Counted from the stretch's first letter, positions 45,251 to 55,722 are shown. The stretch: DNA of 64,000 nucleotides from Arthrobacter sp. C9C5 (GCF_013359735.1 NZ_JABFMX010000013.1:1-64000), one strand, 5' to 3'. Program-made: numbers and translations. Notes: generated from the letters alone by a model not told the origin.

Positions 45251-45252
45251 CC

Positions 45253-46932
45253 GTGGCTGCCCCCGAATCCCCCGCAGACAAGGCAGCAACTGCCCCGAAG
45301 CGGCCGCTAATCATGCGCTACGCCGCACGCTCCGACGTCGGCCGCGTGCGCGCGAAAAACGACGACTCCGCCTACGTCGGCCGCCACCTCGCCGTCGTCG
45401 CGGACGGCATGGGCGGGCACGCCGGCGGTGACGTGGCATCCGCCGCCACCGTACTGGACATGATCCATCTGGACCGCGATGACTACGACGCGGAGGCCGG
45501 CGAGGCCGACACCGTCCTGGCTGATGAGATTCAGACCGCCAATTCGCTCCTCTCCGAGCTGGTCCACATGAACCCGAAACTGGCCGGCATGGGGACCACC
45601 GTGACTGCCCTGCTGCTGGCCGGGGGAAAGCTCCACTTCGCGCACATCGGCGATTCGCGCGCCTACCGGCTGCGCAACGGCAAGTTCGAGCAGGTCAGCG
45701 TGGACCACACCTTCGTCCAGCGGCTCATCGACGAGGGCCGGCTGCGCCCGGAAGAGGCCGAGACCCACCCGCACAAGAACGTGCTCATGCGTGTCCTCGG
45801 CGACGTCGACGCCAGCCCGGAACTTGATCTGGACGTCCTCGACGTCGAGCCCGGGGAACGCTGGCTGCTCTGCTCCGACGGGCTGAACTACGTTGCTGGC
45901 CACGTCGTTGAGCGCACCGTCCGGGAAACCAAGAGCCTGCGCGAGTGCACCGAAAGGCTCGTTGACCTCACCCTGGAGGCCGGCTCCCCGGACAACGTGA
46001 CAGTCGTCCTGGTGGACATCGCGGAACAGACGCCCGACGACGTGAACACCGCCGCCGTCCAGGTCGTCCCGGCAACCGTCACCGCGACAGCGCTGGCATC
46101 GAGCACCGCACCGCCGGCCGCACCACCAGCCGGCAGCCCCGGCAGCACCTATGCCGGCAAGGCTTCCGAGAGCGCCAAAGACGACAAATCGGCCGGCACG
46201 TCAGGCAAAACTCCGGAGGAGGCCGCCAGCCCAGCTAAGGAACCACAGCCCGCCACCGATCCGCACCTCGGCGAACACCTGTCCGCCGAAGTCCTGCGTG
46301 AGGAACTCTCAACCCGTCCCCATGAACTCGTAGGCGCGGCGGCCTCCGCCGCGGCCTCCGGCTCCATCCCCTCCATCGCCGGCCGCACGGTGGCCCGCCG
46401 GGCCGCAACGGTGTTGACGCACAAGGCGGAGCCGGACAAGGAAGAAGCCGACGAGTACAAACCGCCGGTCAGGCGCCGGCCCTGGCTGACAATCTCCATC
46501 GCCGCGGCGATCGTGGCAGTGCTGGGCATCGGCCTCTGGCTTGGCTACGCCTGGACGCAGACCCGGTACTACATCGGTGAGCACGATCAGCGAGTTGCCA
46601 TTTTCAACGGGGTATCCCAGCGTTTGGGCCCCATTCCACTTTCCACCCTCGAGACGGTGACCGATATCCGGATGTCTGACCTGCCAGAGTTCTCGCAGCA
46701 GCGTGTACGCCAGACCGTTCCCGCGCGAGACCTGTACGACGCGCAAAGGATCGTCAAGAACCTTGAGCGCACCGGCACGACGGCGCCGGCCGACGAGTGC
46801 CTGACGCCCTCCCCCACCCCGAGCGCGAGCCCCTCGGCTAGCGCGACCGGGCGGGCCACTTCCGGCGCGGCCGCCGGTTCCAAATCGGCCACCCCGACGC
46901 CGACGCCGAGTTACTGCGAGGGGGGCAAATGA
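45253..46932 (+). CDS. pstP: PstP, PP2C-type Ser/Thr phosphatase
   Basis: 559 residues. Residues ~15-250 are the PP2C catalytic domain with metal-binding Asp residues: VGRVRAKNDDSAYVG, VVADGMGGHAGGDVA, AHIGDSRAYRL, LLCSDGLNYV and GSPDNVTVVLVD. A long Ala/Pro/Thr linker precedes a single membrane helix (LTISIAAAIVAVLGIGLWLG, ~410-430) and a small extracytoplasmic domain ending in a Ser/Thr/Pro tail. It reverses PknA/PknB phosphorylation. GTG start; the stop overlaps rodA as ATGA. Confidence 0.95.
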   Translation: MAAPESPADKAATAPKRPLIMRYAARSDVGRVRAKNDDSAYVGRHLAVVADGMGGHAGGDVASAATVLDMIHLDRDDYDAEAGEADTVLADEIQTANSLLSELVHMNPKLAGMGTTVTALLLAGGKLHFAHIGDSRAYRLRNGKFEQVSVDHTFVQRLIDEGRLRPEEAETHPHKNVLMRVLGDVDASPELDLDVLDVEPGERWLLCSDGLNYVAGHVVERTVRETKSLRECTERLVDLTLEAGSPDNVTVVLVDIAEQTPDDVNTAAVQVVPATVTATALASSTAPPAAPPAGSPGSTYAGKASESAKDDKSAGTSGKTPEEAASPAKEPQPATDPHLGEHLSAEVLREELSTRPHELVGAAASAAASGSIPSIAGRTVARRAATVLTHKAEPDKEEADEYKPPVRRRPWLTISIAAAIVAVLGIGLWLGYAWTQTRYYIGEHDQRVAIFNGVSQRLGPIPLSTLETVTDIRMSDLPEFSQQRVRQTVPARDLYDAQRIVKNLERTGTTAPADECLTPSPTPSASPSASATGRATSGAAAGSKSATPTPTPSYCEGGK

Positions 46933-48386
46933 CGCCGATCGATCCCACGCCCAAGCCGCGCCGCAACGCCGAACTGGTGCTGCTGGTCCTTGCCCTCGCG
47001 GTGGGGATCGGTGCCAATGCCCTCGTCGGCGTCGACCGGCAGAAGGCCTTCGACACCGATTTCTGGTTCCAGTCCGGCCTCCTGGCGGCCGCAGCACTGG
47101 CTTTCCACGTGGTGCTGCGGCTCCGCGCTAAATATGCCGATCCGGTAATACTTCCGCTGGTGGTGGCCCTGAACGGCCTCGGACTGGCGATGATCCACCG
47201 CCTCGACCGCGTCGGGGAAGACACCGGAAACAACCAGTTGCGTTGGACCCTCGTGGCAATGGCCGTGGCCATCACGGTCATTTTCGTCCTCAAAGACCAT
47301 CGGCTCCTGCGCCGCTTCACGTACATCTCCCTCGCAGTCAGCGCGGTGCTACTGATCCTGCCGCTGGTCCCGGGCATCTCCGCCGGCGAAGTGCTGGGCG
47401 CCAGCGTCTGGATCAAACTCGGATCCATGACCTTCCAGCCCGGCGAAATCGCGAAGATCACACTCGCTATCTTCTTCGCCGGCTACCTCTCCTCCAACCG
47501 GGACCTCATCCTGCTGGCCGGCCGCAAGATCGGCCCCGTGCAGTTCCCCCGGTTCAAGGACATGGGCCCCATGATCACCGCGTGGCTGGTCAGCATCGGC
47601 GTGCTGATCTTCCAGCGCGACCTCGGCACCTCGATCCTGTTCTTCGGGCTGTTCCTGGTGATGATCTACGTCGCCACCAGCCGGATCAGCTGGGTGATCA
47701 TTGGCGTCGTCCTGATGGTGGGCGGCGGCTTCGTGGCGTCCAAGGTCTTCTCGCACGTGGCCCTCCGGATCGACGGCTGGCTCAACGCCTTCACGCCCGA
47801 GGTCTACGACCGCGAGTTCGGCGGCAGCAGGCAGATCGTCGAAGGGCTCTTCGGCATGGCCAACGGCGGCCTCGTCGGCACCGGCCTGGGCCAGGGCCGC
47901 CCCAACCTCGTCCCGTTCGCCAACAGCGACATGATCGTCGCCTCCTTCGGTGAGGAACTTGGGCTGATCGGCGTCTTTGCGATCGTGCTGATGTATCTAC
48001 TGCTCTTCACCCGCGGCTTCCGCGCCGCGCTCGGAACCCGGGACGCGTTCGGCAAACTGCTCGCCACCGGATTGTCCTTCGCCATCGCCCTGCAGTGCTT
48101 CGTGGTAATCGGCGGCGTCACGCGCCTGATCCCGCTGACCGGATTGACGACGCCTTTCCTGGCGGCCGGCGGCTCCTCCCTGCTGGCGAACTGGATCATC
48201 GTTGGCCTGCTGCTGATGATCTCGCACACCGCACGCGGGCCGGTGGACACCACGCCTCTCCCGCCGGGCCAGGATCCTGAGCTGAAGAAAGACACTCCGG
48301 CCATGCCGCCGAAGCCTGCCACGGCACCGGCCCGCGGCGCCAGCACCAGTCCAGACGCTCCAACCGAGGCGGTGAAACTCCCGTGA
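46929..48386 (+). CDS. rodA: RodA, SEDS-family peptidoglycan glycosyltransferase
   Basis: 485 residues, about 10-12 membrane helices, FtsW/RodA/SpoVE fold. It polymerises lipid II into glycan strands. Characteristic stretches are GASVWIKLGSMTFQPGEIAK, LVSIGVLIFQRDLGTSILFF, GRPNLVPFANSDMIVASFGE and FVVIGGVTRLIPLTGLTTPF then LAAGGSSLLANW. The partner transpeptidase PbpA is encoded next, with a 4-bp GTGA overlap that favours equal synthesis. The cytosolic C-terminal tail is Pro/Ala-rich. Confidence 0.95.
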   Translation: MTPIDPTPKPRRNAELVLLVLALAVGIGANALVGVDRQKAFDTDFWFQSGLLAAAALAFHVVLRLRAKYADPVILPLVVALNGLGLAMIHRLDRVGEDTGNNQLRWTLVAMAVAITVIFVLKDHRLLRRFTYISLAVSAVLLILPLVPGISAGEVLGASVWIKLGSMTFQPGEIAKITLAIFFAGYLSSNRDLILLAGRKIGPVQFPRFKDMGPMITAWLVSIGVLIFQRDLGTSILFFGLFLVMIYVATSRISWVIIGVVLMVGGGFVASKVFSHVALRIDGWLNAFTPEVYDREFGGSRQIVEGLFGMANGGLVGTGLGQGRPNLVPFANSDMIVASFGEELGLIGVFAIVLMYLLLFTRGFRAALGTRDAFGKLLATGLSFAIALQCFVVIGGVTRLIPLTGLTTPFLAAGGSSLLANWIIVGLLLMISHTARGPVDTTPLPPGQDPELKKDTPAMPPKPATAPARGASTSPDAPTEAVKLP

Positions 48387-49840
48387 ACCAGGCCATTCGC
48401 AACTCCTGGATCGCCGCGATCGCGATGTTCGCGCTGATCTTCGGTGCGCTCAGCTATGTCCAGGTGGTGGGCGCCGATGAACTCAAAGCCAACGCGTGGA
48501 ACAAGCGCACCCTGCTGCAGAACTACTGCAACGACCGCGGCGCCATCATCGTCGGCGGCAAGCCGGTGGCGCAGTCCGTGGCGGGCAGCGAGAGCTGCCA
48601 GTTCCAGCGCAGCTACACGCAGCCGGAGCTCTACGCCGGCATCACCGGCTATTTTTCGAAGAACTACGGCCTGACGGGTATGGAACTGGCCATGAACGAA
48701 CAGCTCGCCGGCAGCTCGGACCAGTTGTTCCTGGACCGGGTCGGCCAGCTGTTCCTCGGCAACCAGCCCAAGGGCGCCTCAGTCGAGCTGACCCTGGACC
48801 CGAAAATCCAGAAGCTTGCCTATGACCTGATTCCGGAGGGCCAGCGCGGATCGATCGTGGTGTCCAACCCGAAGACCGGCGCGATCCTGGCCATGGTGTC
48901 CAAGCCCTCGTATGACCCCAATCTGGTGGCCACCCAGGATTCCGACGCCGAAGCGGCGAACATCACCAAGCTGAACAAGATCCCGGGCATCAACCTGAAC
49001 CAGTCCGTGAGCGGTCCCACCGGCGCGCTGCTGGCTCCGGGTTCCGTTTTCAAGATCATCGACACGGCGGCGGCCCTGGGTTCCGGCAAGTACAACAAGG
49101 ACAGCGTGCTGCCCAACCCGGCCGAGATGCCGTTCCCGGGGATCCAGTACAAGCTGCCGAACTACGCCGGCGGCAATTGCTACACCCGGGACAAGGCCTC
49201 GTTCGCCTTCGCCCTGCAGCAGTCCTGCAATACCCCGTTCGCCAGCATCGCCATCGACCTGGGCCAGAAGGCAATCGAAGAACAGGCCGCCAAGTTCGGC
49301 TTCGGGCAGGACTTCGGCGACCAGCTAAAGCTCGAGATGGCAAAGAGTACTTTCCCGAGCGAGCCGCTGGACGACGCAGGACTGGCGCAGTCGGCCATCG
49401 GCCAGCGCGATGTCCGTGCCACGCCGCTGCAGATCAACATGATGACCGCGGCCATTGCGAACGGCGGCGTCCAGATGAAGCCCAACCTGATCAAGGCCCT
49501 GCGGTCCCCCGATCTGCGGATCCTCAATGAGCCCAAGCCCGAGGCACTCCGGACCTCCACGAGTCCGGAAATTGCCCGCCAGATCACCGAGTGGATGACC
49601 AGCGTGGTCAGCGAAGGCATCGCCCGCGGAGCCGCGGTGCCCGACGTCGAGGTGGCAGGCAAGACCGGCACTGCCGAGCTCGGCACGGGCCTGAACAATT
49701 CATGGTTTACCGGGTTCGCCCCGGCGAATGACCCGCAAGTGGCCGTCACGATTGTCATGCAAGGCGTGGACATCACCACCGGCGCAAATCTAACCAGTCC
49801 GAACGCGAAGAAGATTTTTGAGGCGGTGTTGAATAAGTGA
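48383..49840 (+). CDS. pbpA: PbpA, class B penicillin-binding protein
   Basis: 485 residues. An N-terminal membrane anchor ([20 protein letters not shown]) is followed by a PBP dimerisation region and a transpeptidase domain. Active-site motifs: SVFK with Ser221 and Lys224, SCN in [12 protein letters not shown], and KTG in [11 protein letters not shown]. It cross-links peptidoglycan with RodA. In mycobacteria PbpA is phosphorylated by PknB and acts at the septum and poles. GTG start overlapping rodA, and its TGA overlaps the pknA GTG. Confidence 0.95.
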   Translation: MNQAIRNSWIAAIAMFALIFGALSYVQVVGADELKANAWNKRTLLQNYCNDRGAIIVGGKPVAQSVAGSESCQFQRSYTQPELYAGITGYFSKNYGLTGMELAMNEQLAGSSDQLFLDRVGQLFLGNQPKGASVELTLDPKIQKLAYDLIPEGQRGSIVVSNPKTGAILAMVSKPSYDPNLVATQDSDAEAANITKLNKIPGINLNQSVSGPTGALLAPGSVFKIIDTAAALGSGKYNKDSVLPNPAEMPFPGIQYKLPNYAGGNCYTRDKASFAFALQQSCNTPFASIAIDLGQKAIEEQAAKFGFGQDFGDQLKLEMAKSTFPSEPLDDAGLAQSAIGQRDVRATPLQINMMTAAIANGGVQMKPNLIKALRSPDLRILNEPKPEALRTSTSPEIARQITEWMTSVVSEGIARGAAVPDVEVAGKTGTAELGTGLNNSWFTGFAPANDPQVAVTIVMQGVDITTGANLTSPNAKKIFEAVLNK

Positions 49841-51660
49841 GGCCTACATCGGGAATCACCCTCGGCGGCAGATTCCAGCTGACCACACGCATTGCGATCG
49901 GCGGCATGGGAGAAGTCTGGAAGGCCAAGGACCTGATCCTTGGCCGGATCGTCGCGATCAAGGTCCTCAAGGAGGAATACACCGGCGATCCGGGTTTCCT
50001 GCAGCGTTTCCGGGCCGAAGCGCGGCACACCGCCCTGCTGAACCACGTGGGCATCGCCAACGTCTTTGACTACGGCGAGGAAGAAGGCTCCGCCTACCTC
50101 GTCATGGAACTCGTTCCCGGACAGCCGCTGAGCAGCATCATCGAGCATGAGCAGGTGCTCTCACCGGACCGCACCCTGTCGATGATCTCCCAGACGGCAC
50201 GGGCCTTGTCCGTCGCCCACGCCCAGGGCCTGGTGCACCGCGACATCAAACCAGGCAACCTGCTCATCACCCCGGACGGCCGGGTCAAGGTCACCGACTT
50301 CGGCATCGCGCGGCTGGCCGACCAGGTTCCGCTGACGCAGACGGGCCAGGTGATGGGCACGGCCCAGTACCTCGCCCCGGAACAGGCCACCGGGCAGACC
50401 GCGACCGGCGCCTCCGACATCTACTCGCTCGGCGTGATCGGCTACGAATGCCTCACGGGGCACCGTCCGTTCTCCGGCGAATCCCAGATTGCGATTGCGC
50501 TGGCCCAGGTCAACGACGCCCCGCCGCCGTTGCCGGACAGCCTGCCCAGGCCGGTCCGCGCGCTCCTGATGTCGATGCTGGCCAAGGATCCCAAGAATCG
50601 CCCGGCCGATGCGATCAAGCTGGCCGAAGCGTCCGATGCCATCCGCAACGGCGACATCGCGGCCGCGCACGCGGCCGTTCCGGGCATGCTGCTCTTCGAA
50701 GCAGCCACCGGCCCCATTACCGCACCGGTGAATGTCCCCACCGCAGCGACGGGTGTCATCGGCGCCAGCGCGGCTGAGGACAAGTCGACGTCGGCGCTGC
50801 CGGTGATCGGCGCCGCCGGCGCGGGTGCCGCAGCCGGGCTGGCGGCCGGGGCCGCCGCGGCAAGCGGACACGGCGCACGCAGTGCCCTGTCCCGCGCGGA
50901 TGCGCTGGCCGCGGAACGCACTTGGGTCCCGGAGGAAGAGGACTATGACGGCTACGAACCGGAAGAGGAAGAGCCACGGCGGAAGGGCCGCAGCCCTTGG
51001 ACCTGGCCGCTGATCGCCCTGATCCTGCTGGTTCTGTTTGCCTTGGTGGGAGTGGTCCTCTCGCAGGCCGGGATCCTGTTCCCCTCGTCCCCGGCCGCCA
51101 CGAGCTCAAGCGCCAAGGTCAGTACGACAAGCGCCGCGCCGACCTCCAACAGCCCCAGCCCCAGCCCCTCCAGCAGCTCGGCCACGCCCACCGAGTCGAC
51201 GCCGGCCGCCATCAACCTGATTCCGGATGCCTACAAGGGCCGCCCCTACAACGACGTCCGGGCGGAACTGAACGGGCTGGGCCTGCAGGTCAAGGGCAAC
51301 CCCGTCGCAGACCCCTCCGCTCCCGACACGGTGATCGATATCGATCCTTCCGGCCCCGTGCAGCCGGGCGAAACCATCACGGTCAGCTACTCCAAGGGAC
51401 CGGAGAAGGTCACCGTTCCGACGCTGGAAACGGGGGCCAGCGAGGCCGCCGTCCAGCGCGCGATCGAGGGGGCCGGGCTGCGTTGGCAGAAGGGCGCTCC
51501 GGTCGAGGGCGACGGCACCCAGGACGAGGGCACCTTTGTGAGCTCCGAACCGGGATCGGGCGAGCAGGTCCCCGCCGGTTCCGTGGTCACCTACCACCTT
51601 GCCAGCGCGCCGGCGCCCGCCTCGGACTCTCCCTCGCCGAGCGTCAGCACCACCAAGTAG
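49837..51660 (+). CDS. pknA: PknA-type Ser/Thr kinase with PASTA domains
   Basis: 607 residues. The kinase domain spans about 10-270: catalytic Lys42 (AIKVL), HRDIKPGN with Asp136, DFG at 154, and an activation loop with [16 protein letters not shown]. One membrane helix ([20 protein letters not shown], ~395-415) and a Ser/Pro linker lead to two PASTA-like domains (about 465-600) that sense muropeptides or lipid II outside the cell. Mycobacterial PknA lacks PASTA domains, so this version has a fuller sensor. GTG start; the next kinase begins 6 nt after the stop. Confidence 0.92.
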   Translation: MRPTSGITLGGRFQLTTRIAIGGMGEVWKAKDLILGRIVAIKVLKEEYTGDPGFLQRFRAEARHTALLNHVGIANVFDYGEEEGSAYLVMELVPGQPLSSIIEHEQVLSPDRTLSMISQTARALSVAHAQGLVHRDIKPGNLLITPDGRVKVTDFGIARLADQVPLTQTGQVMGTAQYLAPEQATGQTATGASDIYSLGVIGYECLTGHRPFSGESQIAIALAQVNDAPPPLPDSLPRPVRALLMSMLAKDPKNRPADAIKLAEASDAIRNGDIAAAHAAVPGMLLFEAATGPITAPVNVPTAATGVIGASAAEDKSTSALPVIGAAGAGAAAGLAAGAAAASGHGARSALSRADALAAERTWVPEEEDYDGYEPEEEEPRRKGRSPWTWPLIALILLVLFALVGVVLSQAGILFPSSPAATSSSAKVSTTSAAPTSNSPSPSPSSSSATPTESTPAAINLIPDAYKGRPYNDVRAELNGLGLQVKGNPVADPSAPDTVIDIDPSGPVQPGETITVSYSKGPEKVTVPTLETGASEAAVQRAIEGAGLRWQKGAPVEGDGTQDEGTFVSSEPGSGEQVPAGSVVTYHLASAPAPASDSPSPSVSTTK

Positions 51661-51666
51661 GCATCC

Positions 51667-53646
51667 GTGTCCACTTCACCCCGCACTCCATCGCACCGGG
51701 AGGACAGCAGCCCGGCGTCGGCCCAGCGCGTCCTCAGCGGGCGCTATGAGCTGGGTGAGCTGATTGGCCGCGGTGGGATGGCGGACGTGTTCCGCGGGAT
51801 TGATACCCGGCTGGGACGGACCGTGGCCATCAAGCTGCTCCGCCCGGACCTGGCGAGGGACCCGCAGTTTCAGGCCCGGTTCAAGCGTGAGGCGCAGGCC
51901 GTCGCGGCGTTGAATCATCCCTCCATCGTTGCGGTCTTCGACACCGGGGACCATGCCGTCCCCGGTGGTCCCGACGACAACATGCGCGTGCCGTACATCG
52001 TGATGGAGTACGTCTCGGGCAAGACCATCCGCGACCTGATCAGGGCCAAGGAAGTCACGATCGACCAGGCCGTCGACTTTTCGCTCGGAGTGCTGTCCGC
52101 CCTCGATTACAGCCACAAGGCCGGAATCGTGCACCGCGACATCAAACCGGCCAACGTCATGTTCTGCCCGGACTCGAACAGCGTGAAGGTGATGGACTTC
52201 GGGATTGCCCGCGCCATGGCCGACTCCTCTGCGACCATGACGCAGACGCAGGCCGTGGTGGGAACGGCGCAGTACCTTTCCCCGGAGCAGGCACGCGGCG
52301 AAACTGTCGACGCGCGCAGCGACCTGTACTCGGCCGGCTGCCTGCTCTACGAGATGCTGACCGGACGCCCGCCGTTCGTCGGCGACAGCCCGGTCTCCGT
52401 CGCTTACCAGCATGTGCGTGAGATTCCGGAACCGGCCAGCAGCCTAAACCCTGACGTTTCCGCGGCGCTGGACAGCGTGCTGGCCAAGGCCCTGCAAAAG
52501 AACCGGGCCGACCGGTTCCAGGACGCGGCTGCTTTCCGGCGCGCGCTCCGGGCGGCTCGCAGCGGCGTCGCCGTGCCGGCCCTGCCGACCAGTGAGGCGC
52601 CGACAGACCCGAACAACACGGTCGCGGGCGCGGAGCAGGCGCCGCCCACGGCCGCCTTCGCCTTGACCGGGGCCAAGTTCCTCGATGACGCTCCTTCCGG
52701 CCGCATCACGCCGCAACAGACCCCCGTCGAGGACGAGGCACCCGCCCAGTCCGGCTCGGCCTCGCCCGGTCACCCCGACACCGACAGTCTCGAGCTGAGC
52801 CTTCCGGCCGAACGCGAACCCACCCCTAGGCAAAAGTCCCGCCGCCGGATGTGGACTGCAACGCTGCTGATCTTCACGCTGCTGGTACTGGCCGGAGGCG
52901 GCCTGTGGCTCTACAACATGGTCAACCAGCAGCCTGCGCCCATAGCCAAGGTCGACGTCCCCGCGGTGACATCACTGACCGAATCCGAGGCGCTGCAAAA
53001 GCTCTACAACGCCGGGCTCAAGCCCCAGTTGAAGCGCATCCAGCACGAGACCATCCCCAAGGGCATCGCCGTCGGCACCGTGCCCACGGCCGGGAGCTCG
53101 CTGGAAAACAATTCCGAGATCACCCTCAATATCTCCGAAGGCCCCAGTGTGATCACCATCCCCGCGGACCTTCCCGGCCGGACCGAGGCGGATGCCCGGG
53201 ACGAGCTGCGCCGGACGGGGCTGACCGGTGCCCCGAAAACCACCCTGGACAACAGCCCCAATGTGCCGGCGGGCATCGTCATTACGACCAACCCGGCACC
53301 GGCCCAGACCGTGGCCGTGGACAGCACGGTGGAAATCATCGTATCCACCGGCAAGGTGGCGGTGCCGCAGCTCATCGGCCTCCCGAAGGCGGAGGCTCAG
53401 GCTGCACTGAAGAAAGTCGGCCTCCTCGCCATCATCAAGGAAGTCGAAAACACGCAGGTCCAGCCGGGCAAGGTGACGGCGCAAAGCGATGCCGCGCAGG
53501 CCGCCGTCGAGCAGGGCAAGGCGATTACCGTAACCGTGGCAAAGGCCCCGCCGCCCCCGCCGACGCCGTCCCCTTCGCCCACCCCTTCGCCGACCCAGAC
53601 GGACGTCACGGAAGGCGTCGGCAAGCTGCTGGGCCCCGGCGCCTAG
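51667..53646 (+). CDS. pknB: PknB, PASTA-domain Ser/Thr kinase
   Basis: 659 residues. Kinase domain about 25-290 with Lys56 (AIKLL), HRDIKPAN (Asp158), MDFGIAR (Asp177) and an activation loop carrying Thr190/192/194 before VVGTAQYLSPEQ, the usual autophosphorylation area. A membrane helix at ~397-417 (ATLLIFTLLVLAGGGLWLYN) is followed by three PASTA domains (~428-630) and a Pro/Thr-rich tail. It senses peptidoglycan and controls wall synthesis and division. GTG start; last gene of the operon, converging on pabA with 13 bp between stops. Confidence 0.95.
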   Translation: MSTSPRTPSHREDSSPASAQRVLSGRYELGELIGRGGMADVFRGIDTRLGRTVAIKLLRPDLARDPQFQARFKREAQAVAALNHPSIVAVFDTGDHAVPGGPDDNMRVPYIVMEYVSGKTIRDLIRAKEVTIDQAVDFSLGVLSALDYSHKAGIVHRDIKPANVMFCPDSNSVKVMDFGIARAMADSSATMTQTQAVVGTAQYLSPEQARGETVDARSDLYSAGCLLYEMLTGRPPFVGDSPVSVAYQHVREIPEPASSLNPDVSAALDSVLAKALQKNRADRFQDAAAFRRALRAARSGVAVPALPTSEAPTDPNNTVAGAEQAPPTAAFALTGAKFLDDAPSGRITPQQTPVEDEAPAQSGSASPGHPDTDSLELSLPAEREPTPRQKSRRRMWTATLLIFTLLVLAGGGLWLYNMVNQQPAPIAKVDVPAVTSLTESEALQKLYNAGLKPQLKRIQHETIPKGIAVGTVPTAGSSLENNSEITLNISEGPSVITIPADLPGRTEADARDELRRTGLTGAPKTTLDNSPNVPAGIVITTNPAPAQTVAVDSTVEIIVSTGKVAVPQLIGLPKAEAQAALKKVGLLAIIKEVENTQVQPGKVTAQSDAAQAAVEQGKAITVTVAKAPPPPPTPSPSPTPSPTQTDVTEGVGKLLGPGA

Positions 53647-53659
53647 CGCCGCGCCAGGG

Positions 53660-54301
53660 TCAGTGCTGGATGAGCGGGCTCAGTGCCGCGGCCCGCGCCG
53701 CCGCCCCTGCCATGCCCAGTGATTCAAGCCAGTTCCCCAGCATCAGGTAGCCGCCCTCGGTGAGCACCGACTCGGGGTGGAACTGGACGCCGCAGAGCGG
53801 TGCCGAGCGATGCTGCAGTCCCATCACGACGCCGGTAGCCGTCTCAGCGGTGATCTCCAGGACCTCCGGGATGCTTTCCCGCACGGCGGCGAGGGAGTGG
53901 TACCGCGTCGCCGTGAAGGGCGACGGGAGGCCGCTGAAGACGCTGGCCCCATGGTGTTCGACGAGCGAGGTCTTGCCGTGCATCAGTTCGGGGGCGTGCG
54001 TAACGCGCCCGCCGTAGGCCTCCGCCAGCGCCTGATGTCCGAGGCAGACGCCCAGCATAGGCTTGTTGTGGCTGCCGCACCACTTGATCAGCTCGATGCA
54101 GACACCTGCGTCGGCCGGCGCACCGGGTCCGGGCGAGACCAGGACGCCGTCGCGGGCTTCGGCCATCTCGATCGCCTCGGCAAGCGTCACGTCGTCGTTG
54201 CGGACCACGGTGGTCTCCGCGCCGAGCTCCTGGAGGTAGCCGACCAGGGTGTAGACAAAGCTGTCGTAGTTGTCTACGACCAGGATCTTGGTTGTGCTCA
54301 T
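53660..54301 (-). CDS. pabA: Class I glutamine amidotransferase, anthranilate/aminodeoxychorismate component II
   Basis: 213 residues, full-length GATase. VVDNYDSFVYTLVGYLQELG starts it; the Cys nucleophile is in PMLGVCLGHQALAEAYGG and the His-Glu pair in GVQFHPESVLT. LVSPGPGAPADAG gives the oxyanion region. It releases ammonia from glutamine for PabB or TrpE, neither encoded nearby. Actinobacteria keep this copy next to the PknB operon and a class E sortase; the reason is unknown. AAGGCACCC precedes the ATG. Third in a run with the sortase and a 51-residue protein. Confidence 0.9.
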   Translation of the reverse strand: MSTTKILVVDNYDSFVYTLVGYLQELGAETTVVRNDDVTLAEAIEMAEARDGVLVSPGPGAPADAGVCIELIKWCGSHNKPMLGVCLGHQALAEAYGGRVTHAPELMHGKTSLVEHHGASVFSGLPSPFTATRYHSLAAVRESIPEVLEITAETATGVVMGLQHRSAPLCGVQFHPESVLTEGGYLMLGNWLESLGMAGAAARAAALSPLIQH

Positions 54302-54312
54302 GGGTGCCTTGC

Positions 54313-54468
54313 TTAGCCAATCGTCGAATCAGTGAACGGGCTGAATTGCGCCATCCAGGGAAATAGGAACTGAACCATCAATACCAGCACGCCGCCCAGC
54401 AATACCAGCGACGTGACAATACGCAGCCACAACGGTCCGGGAAGCCTGCTGAAAATCCATCCGTACAT
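54313..54468 (-). CDS. 51-residue membrane microprotein
   Basis: A small ORF between the sortase and pabA genes. It reads MYGWIFSRLPGPLWLRIVTS, then a strongly hydrophobic helix (LVLLGGVLVLMVQFLFPWMA) and a short polar C-terminus. The ATG starts 3 nt after the sortase stop and has GGAGGA overlapping that gene's end as a ribosome site; the stop is 11 nt before pabA. The tight packing and the M-Y-G-W-I opening, which I recall in other actinobacteria at this locus, argue that it is real. One membrane span; function unknown. Confidence 0.75.
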   Translation of the reverse strand: MYGWIFSRLPGPLWLRIVTSLVLLGGVLVLMVQFLFPWMAQFSPFTDSTIG

Positions 54469-54471
54469 CGC

Positions 54472-55290
54472 CTAATCCTCCCCGAGGGTGCGGGCCACCT
54501 GGGCTGCTATTTCGGCCGGCGGCCCCGCGGAGGCGGGCTGCCAGCGCTCCAGCAGGGAGTAGGCGATGATCCGCTCCTGCGAACCGAAGCGCGGGTTGCA
54601 GCTGGTCATGGTGAGGTAGCTTTCCGTCGGGGTGGCCGAGGGCTGGGCCGGGACAGGCAACAGGACGTCCGTGGCGGAGGGCAGAACGATCTCGCTGTTG
54701 CGGAAGCGGTAGACGTAGTAGCCCTCCCGGGTCTGCACGTAGATCCTGTCGCCCGGGATCAAGGAGTCGATATTGTCCAGGACGGCGCCATGGGTCTGTC
54801 GGTGCCCGGCCAGCGCAAAGTTTCCCGCCGCGCCGGGCATCGCGGTGCCGTCGTAGTGTCCGAGCCCCAGCGAGTCCAGTACCTCGGGTGTGGTTCCCTG
54901 CACGACGGGCCGCATGTACCCGGCGCCGAAACGCGGCACGTACACGACGCCGATCGTAGCGCCGGGTGCCGGCTCGGAAGCGACAGGGGCTGGACCCGGA
55001 CCGGCGGAACCAGGGCCAGCGGAAACGACCACGCGGGTGCTCGCGCCATTGGGCCGGGGGGTGCCCGGGCCGCTTAGGTCCCGCGCGAAGTCCTTGACGA
55101 CCTCGCGTTGCCGGGCATCGGCGTCGAGGTTGGTCCACCAAAGCTGCCAAGCCACGAACAGCAGCAGGACCACGCCGGCGGTCAGGAGCAACTCACCGGC
55201 AACTTGAAGGGCGCGGGACACCGCGCTCCGCGGAACTCCGCCGCCGCCCCGCGCAGGCGCGGCCAGGGATTCCGCCTTCTCCTGCAGCAC
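54472..55290 (-). CDS. srtE: Class E sortase
   Basis: 272 residues. A membrane helix near 31-52 is followed by a Pro/Gly-rich linker and the sortase barrel (about 108-270). The catalytic set is His163 (ALAGHRQTH), Cys231 (TMTSCNPRFG) and Arg240 (QERIIAY). Class E enzymes join surface proteins with LAXTG-type signals to peptidoglycan in high-GC actinobacteria. No substrate gene is in the window. The GTG start has AAAGGAG about 9 nt upstream. First gene of a three-gene run and divergent from crgA. Confidence 0.92.
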   Translation of the reverse strand: MLQEKAESLAAPARGGGGVPRSAVSRALQVAGELLLTAGVVLLLFVAWQLWWTNLDADARQREVVKDFARDLSGPGTPRPNGASTRVVVSAGPGSAGPGPAPVASEPAPGATIGVVYVPRFGAGYMRPVVQGTTPEVLDSLGLGHYDGTAMPGAAGNFALAGHRQTHGAVLDNIDSLIPGDRIYVQTREGYYVYRFRNSEIVLPSATDVLLPVPAQPSATPTESYLTMTSCNPRFGSQERIIAYSLLERWQPASAGPPAEIAAQVARTLGED

Positions 55291-55467
55291 CGTGGGCTCT
55301 CCTTTGGGCGTTCGCAGCGGGCGGGGTGTGGCCTTAACTACAGCTAGAATTGGCTGCGATTAGGATTTCAAACTCCACCAAGAGCGCGTTGACCGCCGGC
55401 TGTTCCTTTTCTTGCAGGATATCAAGCCGAGGTACCCGCTCCTCATCCAGCCCGCCAAGGAGGACCC

Positions 55468-55722
55468 GTGCCCGAGTCGAAGCCGCGAAAGAGGACTGCC
55501 AGCGTCGCGCAGCAGACTTCTGCGACGCAGGCCTACAAGCCCAACCCCGTCTGGTTCAAGCCGGTGATGTTCGGCCTGATGATCATCGGACTGCTGTGGA
55601 TCATCACCTTCTACATCAGCGAAGGCACCCTCCCGGTCCGGGACTGGGCGTCGTGGAATATCGTCGCCGGATTCGGCATCGCCATCGTGGGCTTCCTGAT
55701 GACCACGCGTTGGCGTTCCTGA
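55468..55722 (+). CDS. crgA: CrgA, cell division protein
   Basis: 84 residues with two membrane helices: VMFGLMIIGLLWIITFYISE and ASWNIVAGFGIAIVGFLMTT, preceded by a basic N-terminus and NPVWFKPVMFG, and ending TTRWRS. This is the CrgA pattern. CrgA recruits FtsZ, FtsQ and penicillin-binding proteins and coordinates septation in actinobacteria. GTG start after AAGGAGGAC. A TAGAAT -10-like box lies at 55345-55350. A strong hairpin follows the stop. Confidence 0.95.
   Translation: MPESKPRKRTASVAQQTSATQAYKPNPVWFKPVMFGLMIIGLLWIITFYISEGTLPVRDWASWNIVAGFGIAIVGFLMTTRWRS

Noticed and set aside
44028..53646. The fhaA-pknB operon as a novel system
   Set aside because: The gene order and products are well known in actinobacteria; only the PASTA domains on the first kinase differ from the mycobacterial version.
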